NCBI GenBank assembly: GCA_947625765.1
Contig: CANQPP010000007.1
Span: forward strand, 1-64,000
DNA length: 64,000 nucleotides
Direction of reading: 5' to 3'
DNA from: an uncultured Clostridia bacterium
GTDB taxonomy: Bacteria > Bacillota > Clostridia > Christensenellales > UBA1750
The notes beneath the pieces were generated by a model that saw only the letters and a list, made by a program, of their open reading frames with translations, did no database searches and was not told the DNA's origin. The translations under genes and the position numbers were made by a program. Shown piece by piece: positions 25,980 through 33,478 of this stretch (the stretch's first letter is position 1; each line of letters starts with the position of its first letter).

Positions 25980-26008
25980 TTGACAAATGACAGGGCAGGC
26001 GCTATACT
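25980..26008 (+). promoter_or_regulatory. Consensus promoter of the LexA-DBD-like gene
   Basis: TTGACA at 25980-25985 and TATACT at 26003-26008 are 17 bases apart, 78 bases upstream of the ATG. It is one of the strongest promoter matches in the window. Confidence 0.85.
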
Positions 26009-26085
26009 AAGAATCGCAACGCATCGTTACATATACTGCCGGCCCGATGACCCAAGCAGCAATCTGTCAGCAGGAGGTATACAAA

Positions 26086-26343
26086 ATGACGACAATCCAG
26101 ACCAGCGCTCCCTTCCCCTTCCACGACCGCCATATCCAGGGCAGCACCCGGCGCGCGGTTTACGATTACATCAATCTGTATTCCAAGGAACACGGCTACG
26201 CACCCACCGTGCGCGAGGTCGCCTCGGGCCTGGGCCTCTGTTCGCCCGCCTCTGTCCACCGCCATATGACCACGCTGGCCAAGGAAGGCCTGCTCGTGCG
26301 CGAAAAGTGCAAGGCCCGCGCCGTCTGCGTGATCGAATCCTGA
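26086..26343 (+). CDS. LexA DNA-binding domain-only protein
   Basis: This 85-residue protein contains only the winged helix of LexA: STRRAVYDYINLYSKEHGYAP, TVREVASGLGLCSPASVHRHM and TLAKEGLLVREKCKARAV. The S24 cleavage domain that normally follows is absent. It could bind LexA-type boxes without being cleavable and so act as a competitor or a constitutive repressor; this is inference. AGGAGG lies eight bases before the ATG, and a strong TTGACA/TATACT promoter drives it. The divergent neighbour has an S24 domain but an XRE head. An HTH-like gene follows 27 bases later. Confidence 0.85.
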   Translation: MTTIQTSAPFPFHDRHIQGSTRRAVYDYINLYSKEHGYAPTVREVASGLGLCSPASVHRHMTTLAKEGLLVREKCKARAVCVIES

Positions 26344-26370
26344 TGCGAAGCTCCACCGCAGAGGCCGCCT

Positions 26371-26676
26371 ATGCTGCTGCCTAAGGCCGTGGTCGACCGC
26401 ATCTACCTAAAGGCCCGCTCCCTGGACGAGCTCCGCCTGCGCGATACGCCCCAGGACCGGCGCTGGCTGCTGGCCTTCGACAGCGTCTACCAGAGGCTGA
26501 ACCCGGACATGCGCCGCTTCTTCGACCTGCATTTCCGCGCCTCCCGCCCCTGGACCGACGTGACCTACGAGCTGTGCATTGAGCGCAGCACGTTCTACGC
26601 CTGGCGCGAGCAGATCCTCATGCAGCTCGCCGTGGCCGCCGTGGAAAGCGGCGCAACGCAGATCTTCTACTCATAA
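26371..26676 (+). CDS. Small phage-type HTH/sigma-region-4-like protein
   Basis: This 101-residue protein ends in a helix-turn-helix-like segment, WTDVTYELCIERSTFYAWREQIL, preceded by a helical region, RWLLAFDSVYQRLNPDMRRFFDLHF. It resembles short phage late-gene regulators of the RinA/ArpU kind and sigma region 4. It follows the LexA-like gene by 27 bases, with only a weak AGAGG as ribosome binding site. The assignment is by shape and motif, not by an exact family match. Confidence 0.6.
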   Translation: MLLPKAVVDRIYLKARSLDELRLRDTPQDRRWLLAFDSVYQRLNPDMRRFFDLHFRASRPWTDVTYELCIERSTFYAWREQILMQLAVAAVESGATQIFYS

Positions 26677-26722
26677 TCGCAGCTCTTCTACTCACAAGCA
26701 CCCATTCCGGGCCTCCTCCCAA

Positions 26723-26770
26723 AAGCCCCCCGAGCGGCGGACCCACTTCCGCCGCCCGGGGGCTTATTGT
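26723..26770. terminator. Bidirectional terminator
   Basis: AAGCCCCC..GAGCGGCGG pairs with CCGCCGCCCGGGGGCTT, with ATTGTTT on the plus side and TTTTGGGA on the minus side. It serves the small HTH gene and lpd. Confidence 0.82.
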
Positions 26771-26779
26771 TTGCAGCGT

Positions 26780-28156
26780 CTATTTCTTTTCCGCGTTCTC
26801 CACCGCCTCGCCGAGGGCTTCCTCGAAGGAGGGGTGCGGACGGACGGCGCGGAGGAAGCCACGGGCGGTCAGGTGGTTGGAGACGGCGAGGGCCAGCTCG
26901 CCGACCAGGTCCGTCGCGCGCTCGCACATGAGCAACGCGCCGAGGAGGACGCCCGTCTCGGCGTGCGCCATCACCTTGATAAATCCCCGCTCGCCCTTGG
27001 CGATCTGCGTGCGGCCGTTGCCGCCCATCAGCGCCTTGCCCACGCGCACCGGGATGCCGCGCTCGGCGGCATCCTTCTCACTGAAGCCAACCTCCGCAAT
27101 CTCCGGGGATGTGTACACGCAACGAGGGATAACGGAAAGGTCAGGCGTGGGTTCTCGTCCCGCTAAGATCTGCGCCACGGCCCTGCCCTCGACGCTGGCA
27201 GCGTGGGCCAGCTGCGGGCCGGGGATCAGGTCGCCTATGGCGTAGACGCCCGGGACGCTGGTCTGGAAGCGCCCGTCCACCTGGATGTGCCCGGCGGGCG
27301 TCGTTTCTGACTGCATTGGCGGCGCAAACAGCCCTTCGCTGTTCGGACGGCGGCCCACCGCGCAGAGGATGTACTGTGCGCGGGCGGTCATTTCCTTGTT
27401 GTTCTCGGTGAAGGTGCATTTCAGCGCTTCGCCGTCCCGCTTGACGCTTTGCAGCATGGCGCCGATGTGCAGACCGATCCCGCGCTTCTTGAAGATCATC
27501 CGCAGGTTCTGGGAAATTTCTTTGTCCATCTCCGGCAGGAGCCGCGGCTGTGCCTCGAGGATCGTCACTTTCGTCCCCATCGCGGAGAACGCCTCCGCCA
27601 TCTCCACGCCGATCACCCCGCCGCCGAGAATCACAAGGCTCTCCGGCAATTCTTCCAGCGCGAACAGCCCGTCGCTGTCGAGCACGCCGGGCAGGTCCAT
27701 GCCGGGCAAGGGCAGCGTCTTCGGGCGCGAACCCGTGGCCAGCAGGATATGTTTCGCTTCGAGAACCGTTTCTCCCTCGTCCGTTTCGATGCGGACACGG
27801 CTCTCGGGCAGCACCTGCCCTTTGCCCGCAAGGACCATCACACCTGCCGCGCGCAGCATCGCCGCCACGCCGTCGGCGAGTTTTTGTACCGTCTCCTGTC
27901 GGTAGGCGAGCATCTCGCCGTAATCGAGCCGCACATTCTCCGTGTGGATGCCGAACGCTTCCGCCGGCCGCGTCGTCCGTAAAATCTCGGCCACGTGGAG
28001 CATGGCCTTGGTCGGGATGCAGCCCAGGTGCAGGCAGGTGCCGCCGAGCTTCCCGCTCTCCACGAGCGCCGTCTTGAGGCCGAGCCTTGCGGCCTCAGCC
28101 GCCGCCGTGTAGCCGCCCGGCCCGCCGCCGATCACGACGAGATCATATTTTTCCAT
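26780..28156 (-). CDS. lpdA: Dihydrolipoyl dehydrogenase
   Basis: This 458-residue flavoprotein reoxidises dihydrolipoyl groups with NAD. The FAD motif VVIGGGPGGYTAA is at the N-terminus, the redox disulfide is GGTCLHLGCIPTK (Cys41, Cys46), the NAD motif is LGGGVIGVEMA, and AIGDLIPGPQLAHAA is the second FAD contact. The C-terminus carries RPHPSFEEALGEAV, with the His-Pro active-site base. ATG 28156 follows GGAGG by seven bases and begins two bases after lplA's stop. It is the last gene of the hgd-gcvH-lplA operon and would serve the lipoylated GcvH. Confidence 0.94.
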   Translation of the reverse strand: MEKYDLVVIGGGPGGYTAAAEAARLGLKTALVESGKLGGTCLHLGCIPTKAMLHVAEILRTTRPAEAFGIHTENVRLDYGEMLAYRQETVQKLADGVAAMLRAAGVMVLAGKGQVLPESRVRIETDEGETVLEAKHILLATGSRPKTLPLPGMDLPGVLDSDGLFALEELPESLVILGGGVIGVEMAEAFSAMGTKVTILEAQPRLLPEMDKEISQNLRMIFKKRGIGLHIGAMLQSVKRDGEALKCTFTENNKEMTARAQYILCAVGRRPNSEGLFAPPMQSETTPAGHIQVDGRFQTSVPGVYAIGDLIPGPQLAHAASVEGRAVAQILAGREPTPDLSVIPRCVYTSPEIAEVGFSEKDAAERGIPVRVGKALMGGNGRTQIAKGERGFIKVMAHAETGVLLGALLMCERATDLVGELALAVSNHLTARGFLRAVRPHPSFEEALGEAVENAEKK

Positions 28157-28158
28157 CC

Positions 28159-29133
28159 TTATACCTCCAGCGGCGCGGTTTCCAGCCACGCCGCAAGCTC
28201 TTTTTCTGTGTCGTTCTCTGAAAATGCCGCGCTCAGCGCCGCCTTTTCAAGCGGAACGCCAAGCAGCTTCTTTTGCAAGCGTTCCGGCAGCTCCGGCTCC
28301 ATCGCGTCCGTTTCGATCTGTATATCAGCGATTTTGTCTTGCACTACACGGAAGCACAGCGTGATCTCGCCCCAGGAGAATCGGCGAGAAAGGGTGTGCG
28401 AAAACAAAGGTTTTTCGCCGTAGATCCAGCGCGGATCGGCAAACTTTTCCTGACGGTTCTCCACGTCGTGCAGGTCTTCCTGCGTGAGAATGAGCGGTTC
28501 AATCTCGCCCACAAAGGCACGCGCAAAGGACGTGCGCAGCGCTTGTTTGAGGTTTTCAACCGTGATCTCGGGCTTTACCTCCCGCAGGTTCACGACCCGC
28601 GACCGCACAGACGGAACGCCCTTCCCCTCGAGCTTCGCCGCGCTCGGGCGCAGGTACCGCTCCACCGCCGACCGCTCCACGTCCACCATCACCGTGCCGT
28701 GGTGGCAGCAGAAGTTTCCGCTCCTGAAAAACGCGCTGCCGGAGACTTTCCGCCCGTTTACTAGAATATCGTTTCGTCCAGAAAATCCCGCGTCGATGCC
28801 AAGGGAGCGCAGCGCCTCCAGCACGACCCGCGTCTGCTGTTCCGCGTAATAGTTCTTTTCATGCGCGAAAAAGCTGAAATTGAGGTTTCCAAGGTCATGG
28901 TACACCGCGCCGCCGCCGGAATTGCGCCGGGCGAGGTGCGCGCCGTCCCGCTGGAGCAACTCCAGCGCGCACTCCCGCTCCGCGTTCTGGTTGCGCCCGA
29001 TGACCACCGTTTGGTCGTTCTGCCACAGGTAGAGGATGCGCTCGTCCTCCCCGCAGCGAAAGAGCAGGTGCTCTTCCAAGGCAAGGTTCCAGTAGGGATC
29101 GTGTTGATCCGTCTCAATATAGGAAAGCCTCAT
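28159..29133 (-). CDS. lplA: Lipoate-protein ligase
   Basis: LplA (324 residues) activates lipoate as lipoyl-AMP and transfers it to a protein lysine. Markers are RRNSGGGAVYHDLGNLNFSF with the lipoate-binding loop, GRNDILVNGRKVSGSAFFR with the catalytic lysine, and HHGTVMVDVE. A C-terminal accessory domain is present. Its ATG overlaps gcvH's stop (ATGA), so I reject the longer ORF-track start, whose N-terminal 160 residues are out-of-frame gcvH. The gene order implies GcvH as its substrate. Confidence 0.94.
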   Translation of the reverse strand: MRLSYIETDQHDPYWNLALEEHLLFRCGEDERILYLWQNDQTVVIGRNQNAERECALELLQRDGAHLARRNSGGGAVYHDLGNLNFSFFAHEKNYYAEQQTRVVLEALRSLGIDAGFSGRNDILVNGRKVSGSAFFRSGNFCCHHGTVMVDVERSAVERYLRPSAAKLEGKGVPSVRSRVVNLREVKPEITVENLKQALRTSFARAFVGEIEPLILTQEDLHDVENRQEKFADPRWIYGEKPLFSHTLSRRFSWGEITLCFRVVQDKIADIQIETDAMEPELPERLQKKLLGVPLEKAALSAAFSENDTEKELAAWLETAPLEV

Positions 29134-29510
29134 GCTTTGAGCGTTTCGAGATACGCCGTGTATTCCTCGGCGGTCAGTAGTTCCGCCGTCTCCGTCACGC
29201 CCTCCACCCGGATAAGCCACGCGCCATAGGGGTCCTCGTTGAGGCGGTCGGGCTCGTCCGCCGCCGTCTCGTTGATCTCCGCGACCGTGCCGCTCACCGG
29301 CGAAGGGATGTCCGACACCACCTTGGTGGATTCCACCTCGCCGAAGGGTTCCCCCGCGGTCACCGCGTCGCCCGCCTCCGGCAGGTTCACGAACACGATC
29401 CCGCCGAGCTGCGACTGGGCGTAGTCCGTGATGCCCACGAGCACCGCGCCGTCCTCCTCGCGCATCCACTGGTGGGTCTTTGTGTATTGTAAGTCTTCCC
29501 GAATCGTCAT
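29130..29510 (-). CDS. gcvH: Glycine cleavage system H protein
   Basis: GcvH (126 residues) is the small lipoyl carrier protein. The lipoyl lysine is Lys63 in EVESTKVVSD, and GAWLIRVE near the C-terminus is typical. In the glycine cleavage system it shuttles the aminomethyl group between GcvP, GcvT and Lpd. None of gcvP or gcvT is in the window. Its ATG overlaps the hgdC-like stop codon and its own stop overlaps lplA, so it is translated with a dehydratase activase. GcvH may therefore serve something else here, for example as a lipoate reservoir. Confidence 0.94.
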   Translation of the reverse strand: MTIREDLQYTKTHQWMREEDGAVLVGITDYAQSQLGGIVFVNLPEAGDAVTAGEPFGEVESTKVVSDIPSPVSGTVAEINETAADEPDRLNEDPYGAWLIRVEGVTETAELLTAEEYTAYLETLKA

Positions 29511-30262
29511 GGTTTTCCCCTTTCTTTTTCCGCGAGCGCCGCGCAGCCGATGGCTGAAAGATACGCAGCGTGTTCCGGCACCGTGACCGGCTTTTCCAGC
29601 ACCGCCTCGGCGTATTTGGCAATCCCCGGTATTTTTGTGAGGCCTCCGGAAAGGTAAATTCTGTCGCAGTCTACCTTGCCGAGCAGCGTTTTGGACTGCG
29701 TCAGTATTTGCACGAGCACCGCCCGGAGGATCTCGTCTTCCGAAATGCCCTCGGCGATCCGCTCCACGATCTCGCTCTGGGCGAACACCGCGCAGGTGGA
29801 CGAAAGCCGCAGATTTGGGAGCTTGCCGTCCGAAAGATCGAGGCTTTCAAACGGGACGCCCAACCTATGCAGCGTGTTCTCTAAGAACATCCCGCAGCCC
29901 GCCGCGCACTTGTCGTTCACGAAAAACGAGAGCAGCTTTCCGTCCCACTGGCGGATGAGCTTCGTGTCCTGCCCGCCGATGTCGAGCACCGTCTCCGCTT
30001 CGGGCGCGACGCGGTGAACGCCCGCCGCAAGGGCGCTGAGTTCGGAGACCGCGCGGCTGCCGCCAACGTTCTTCCTGCCGTAGCCGCAGCTCACCACGGG
30101 AATACCCCCGTATGCTTCGCGGAGGCTTTGCAGCTTCTCCGCAAAATATTCCTTCTGACGGACGGGCGTTTCCTCCGCGCGGAGTGCCTCGACTTTCCCG
30201 GCTGCCCCCAGCACACAGAGCTTCGTGTAGGTGGAGCCGATGTCGATCCCGATGCCGCTCAT
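29507..30262 (-). CDS. 2-hydroxyacyl-CoA dehydratase activase, HgdC-like
   Basis: This 251-residue ASKHA ATPase has GIDIGSTYTKLCV at its phosphate loop, SCGYGRKNV, LDIGGQDTKLI, and CAAGCGMFLE, which holds the cysteines of the interfacial 4Fe-4S cluster. Activases of this kind use ATP to push a low-potential electron into the dehydratase. The ATG at 30262 overlaps the upstream dehydratase stop (ATGA), so I reject the extended ORF-track start at 30628. The window therefore contains an activase with two dehydratase-type subunits, as in HgdC with HgdA and HgdB. Confidence 0.92.
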   Translation of the reverse strand: MSGIGIDIGSTYTKLCVLGAAGKVEALRAEETPVRQKEYFAEKLQSLREAYGGIPVVSCGYGRKNVGGSRAVSELSALAAGVHRVAPEAETVLDIGGQDTKLIRQWDGKLLSFFVNDKCAAGCGMFLENTLHRLGVPFESLDLSDGKLPNLRLSSTCAVFAQSEIVERIAEGISEDEILRAVLVQILTQSKTLLGKVDCDRIYLSGGLTKIPGIAKYAEAVLEKPVTVPEHAAYLSAIGCAALAEKERGKP

Positions 30263-31398
30263 ACGATCTCCCTCAAGATGTCCAGCTGCGCCTTCGCGCG
30301 CTCGAGGTCGAGATATTCCCGGTCGATCATGTCGATCTCGAGCTCCACCTGTGGCAGGTCGATGTATTTTGCCGAGACGAAATCGCACTTGCAGCTCTTG
30401 TTCCGCAGGGAGATCGCGGCCTTTGCGCCCGAGCGCTCGATGCAGCCCTGCAGCCGCTCGCGTTTCGTCTTCGCCGAGAGGTTCAGAAACGTGTAGTTGT
30501 ACGCGGTGAAAAGCTGCTCGAAGGGGTCGCCGCCGCTGTAATCGAGGCTCCACCAGGTGATGTAATTCGAGCCGCAGATGCGGAAGTCCGGCAGGAGTTC
30601 TTTCAGGTACCGCTGCGGGTGATACCAAAGCGGATAGCCGAGCCAGAAGATGGGAGTGCGCTCCTTATCCGCCTCGGGCGCTTCGACCTGAATGTCGTAC
30701 ATCGCGTCGTACAGAGCGGCGGTCTCCGGCTTGCACCGGTCGGTGATGAGGTAGGAAATGCCGTCAAAAAGCGCGGTCGGTTCGATGCACCGATCCGAAA
30801 GCAGGCCCGCGACGCGGTTCCATGCTGCGACGCTCCTTTGGCTGTTTTGAATGAGTTCCGCGAGGCGGGCTTCGTCCAGCTTGTTCCCGCTGAGCGCTTC
30901 CATCTTCGCGATGAGGTCTTTGTGTTGCGCCGTCACATATGGCAGCGCGCGCCCCTTCTCCACGCTCTCGCCGGGGTAGTCCAGCACGATGAGCGGGACG
31001 TGGTATTCCTCCGCCAGGAGGTTCCACCAGTTCGGAAGCGTGTTGCACTGGTTGTTGGTAGCGATCAGCACGTCGGGCTTCGGTGGCAGGCCCCGCGGGG
31101 CCTTGCCGGTGGCCAGCGCACCGTTGAAGCACCCGGAATACGCGCAGCAGTCGAGGCAGAGGCCGCCTCTTTCGCTCTCCTTGAGCAGCGCCTGCTCCTG
31201 CCCGCTGGCCGCGATGACGGCGGCGTAGCTTTCCGGGTAGATATACTCGATGTCGAGCGCCTCCAGGATCTCCACCGGCGTGAACGCCGTGACCCACGCC
31301 ACCTTTCGGGTCGGCGCTTTTCCCTTTGCGTACTTGGAAAAGTCCTTGTAGTAGTCCCGCATCAGCTTCGCCTGAAGCTGCAAATAGAGCTGTGCCAT
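30259..31398 (-). CDS. 2-hydroxyacyl-CoA dehydratase-family subunit (HgdA/BcrB-like)
   Basis: This 379-residue protein belongs to the HgdB/BcrC dehydratase family. Recognisable parts are KVAWVTAFTPVEILEALDIEYIYPE, LCLDCCAYSGCFN with cluster-type cysteines, LIATNNQCNTLPNWW, and LDYPGE. The family couples to an ATP-driven activase and removes water from 2-hydroxyacyl-CoAs or reduces benzoyl-CoA; related proteins of unknown substrate are common in anaerobes. It lies 12 bases after a second family member broken by a poly-G tract, and its stop overlaps the activase ATG. No CoA transferase is nearby, so the substrate is unknown. Confidence 0.88.
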   Translation of the reverse strand: MAQLYLQLQAKLMRDYYKDFSKYAKGKAPTRKVAWVTAFTPVEILEALDIEYIYPESYAAVIAASGQEQALLKESERGGLCLDCCAYSGCFNGALATGKAPRGLPPKPDVLIATNNQCNTLPNWWNLLAEEYHVPLIVLDYPGESVEKGRALPYVTAQHKDLIAKMEALSGNKLDEARLAELIQNSQRSVAAWNRVAGLLSDRCIEPTALFDGISYLITDRCKPETAALYDAMYDIQVEAPEADKERTPIFWLGYPLWYHPQRYLKELLPDFRICGSNYITWWSLDYSGGDPFEQLFTAYNYTFLNLSAKTKRERLQGCIERSGAKAAISLRNKSCKCDFVSAKYIDLPQVELEIDMIDREYLDLERAKAQLDILREIV

Positions 31399-31410
31399 GT
31401 TTTCCCCTCC

Positions 31411-32356
31411 TTACAGCAAGTCCGCGAACGTTTCGATGGCGAGCGCGGCGTTCTTCGCGCTGCTGCCCGTCTCCGTCACCCGGAGCACCGGGATCTGGAG
31501 TTCATCGAGCATCCGCTTGTAGGAAGGGAAGAGGTAATCGTAGGGCTCGCAGTACTTCTGCGTGAGGAAGATGACGCCCTGGACTTGTTTTTGCAGAAGC
31601 TCGTCCCGATCTGCTTTAAGGATCTCCGCGAAAGCGTCCTGCGAGGGGGAGGGCAACCCGGCAAGGAGGCTCTTTGCGATATTCTCGTAGATATCGCCCT
31701 CTGGGGACACTTCCGGCGCGAAGATGAGCCGTCTCGACTCGGGCAGACGGTCGCCGACGATGTTCATCCCCGCCGTCTCGATCTGTTGGACGAGGCCGGT
31801 CCCGGCCTGCGTTGAACCCACAAGAAAAACCCTTGGGGACGCAGAAGAGCTGCCCACGGAAATCTCCGTCGGCACTTCCTGCTCCCACAAGGGTTTTTGC
31901 AGAAGGTTGTGTATGGTTTTGAGGTATGCGCTGTAACTCAGTTCCGGGAGAGCTTCGTACAGCGTGCGCAGGGCGCGATTGCGGGCGTTGATCCGCTCAG
32001 CACGCTCCGCGATGCTGGTGATCTTTACACCGTAATGGTTCTCAACAGCAGCCTGGTATGCACGGACGCTTTCCGCGAGAAATGCGATAGCTTCGCGGTC
32101 TTTGCGCGCCGGAACAGGGAGCTGATATAGGAACTTATGGTACCCCCCCCCCGATATAATTTTTTAGTGTTCGGCTGCTGTCGCAGGTGCGGGGGAACAC
32201 CGCGCCGTCGATAGTATCATCTTCCAGCACGCGAGCGATGAACTCTGCAGCGTATTCGCAGTAGTGCGAAATTCTTTGCTTCCCCTCGTATCCGAAGAAC
32301 CGCTCCGTGTCGCAGATCTGTTCCGGGATCAGGGTAGATAGGGATAGAATGTGCAT
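31411..32356 (-). pseudogene. 2-hydroxyacyl-CoA dehydratase-family subunit, frameshifted at a G10 tract (phase-off)
   Basis: The ATG at 32356 follows AAGGAG and starts a dehydratase-like frame: MHILSLSTLIPEQICDTERF, then IDGAVFPRTCDSSRTLKNYI. A run of ten G (plus-strand C 32143-32152) then shifts it to a stop within four codons, giving 73 residues. Downstream, another frame continues the family (HKFLYQLPVPARKDREAI... and the second half annotated as a 159-residue ORF). With nine or twelve G the gene would be one continuous protein of about 314 residues. I therefore call it a switchable or broken gene. The intact neighbour and activase probably need it as a partner subunit. Confidence 0.82.
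32143..32152. repeat. Poly-G tract 1 (G10 on the coding strand), in the dehydratase-like gene
   Basis: ATC-G10-TAC on the minus strand. The gene needs a multiple of three here; ten puts it out of frame. The total length of the gene (946 bases from ATG to stop) is one more than a multiple of three, as expected for a single extra G. Confidence 0.9.
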
Positions 32357-32403
32357 GGGTTTCTCCTTTGCTATCTATGGTAATTGCGCAAGCTCTTCTT
32401 CGG

Positions 32404-33459
32404 TCAGATACGGTGTGATGATCTCTTTATACTTGTCGTAAGCCTCGTCCCAGCTCTCGTACCCCCCCCCCCGGTTTTTTCAGGGAAGTCATAGTGGTCG
32501 AGGAGGTATTGGGAGAGAAACTCCGTGACTTTGATTGCGCCATGAAGATTTGTATGCTTCCCATCTTCTCCAACATAATCCTGTGATAAATCTAAGCCAA
32601 TTTCATCAAAATGATCCATCATATCCAAGACAGGATACCCCCTGCTTTCAATATAATCCTTAGCTGTATTATACTGCGCCGTCCTGCTTTCTTCTTCTGT
32701 GAACTGTGGAACAATAACAAAAAGAATATTAACTTTCTCTCTATCGCAATAATTCAGAATATCATTAAGTACTTTAGAGCCATATTCAGCCAAGGGTTCT
32801 TTTTTGTCAACTATCATAAAATTTGAAGTCATATCGTTCTTCCCACTAAGGAAATCATCGAATATCCGCACGCCTTTTAACCCAAGAGTTTCTTCAAAAT
32901 GGAAATCCTTCCAAGTCAAGCCTTTCCACCTAGTATGAAATCGTAGCAGCGGAAAGAAAAACTCCATAATACTGTATGCATCTCTGCCATCTCCAACATT
33001 ATATAGATATTGAACCATATTGATCTTTGTCATTGATAGCGGGAAAAAATCTGCTATGTTATGAACTACACCACTGGTTGCTCCACTCATAACGAGTTGG
33101 TTGACGTTTGCAATAATCAACGCTTGTGGTTGTGTTTTTCTAGCTTCCTCTATTAGAAAAGGGACTGCCGACATTGGTTGTGAAGAGGTCGAGAGTGGAT
33201 AAACCGTTATCCCTGTCTGTTTCCACGCAATGGGCGCTAACCAATACATATAAACATGACTTGCTCCAAGATAAACTGCATCTAAAGTGTTGGGGATTTC
33301 TTTGTAAAACTCATATACCGTCTCGTATTCATACTGGGCATGTTCATTGAACTCGCCTTTGGTGGCTACTAATTTTGATGAACTGTTTAGCAATAGAATA
33401 AATAACACAACGAACACACATACCCTTATATATTTGCTATGCTTACAGAGTAATTTCAT
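32404..33459 (-). CDS. SGNH/DltD-like protein, C-terminus altered by a G11 tract
   Basis: This 351-residue protein (as read) has one N-terminal membrane segment and an extracytoplasmic SGNH-like domain. LDAVYLGASHVYMYW marks the first block, and FVIVPQFTEEE and GKHTNLHGAIKVTEFL the last, with a D-x-x-H-like pair. Such proteins pair with MBOAT acyltransferases, as DltD does with DltB and AlgJ with AlgI. G11 at 32462-32472 diverts the last 20-odd codons into TRAGTRLTTS; with twelve G the natural tail YESWDEAYDKYKEI would be restored and end at about 32375. It sits directly downstream of MBOAT 1. Confidence 0.72.
   Translation of the reverse strand: MKLLCKHSKYIRVCVFVVLFILLLNSSSKLVATKGEFNEHAQYEYETVYEFYKEIPNTLDAVYLGASHVYMYWLAPIAWKQTGITVYPLSTSSQPMSAVPFLIEEARKTQPQALIIANVNQLVMSGATSGVVHNIADFFPLSMTKINMVQYLYNVGDGRDAYSIMEFFFPLLRFHTRWKGLTWKDFHFEETLGLKGVRIFDDFLSGKNDMTSNFMIVDKKEPLAEYGSKVLNDILNYCDREKVNILFVIVPQFTEEESRTAQYNTAKDYIESRGYPVLDMMDHFDEIGLDLSQDYVGEDGKHTNLHGAIKVTEFLSQYLLDHYDFPEKTGGGGTRAGTRLTTSIKRSSHRI
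32462..32472. repeat. Poly-G tract 2 (G11 on the coding strand), near the 3' end of the SGNH gene
   Basis: ACC-G11-TACGAG on the minus strand. Eleven G leaves the frame reading into an unrelated tail; twelve (or nine) would connect it to a helix-rich tail of about 25 residues that ends just before the next ribosome binding site. Confidence 0.9.
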
Positions 33460-33478
33460 AGAGCAAATGTATCCTTTC

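Noticed and set aside
29134-29622. N-terminal 160 residues of the long ORF that includes lplA
   Set aside because: They are gcvH read in the wrong frame; lplA starts at 29133 through an ATGA overlap.
30263-30628. Extended start of the activase
   Set aside because: Out-of-frame dehydratase sequence; the real ATG overlaps the dehydratase stop at 30262.
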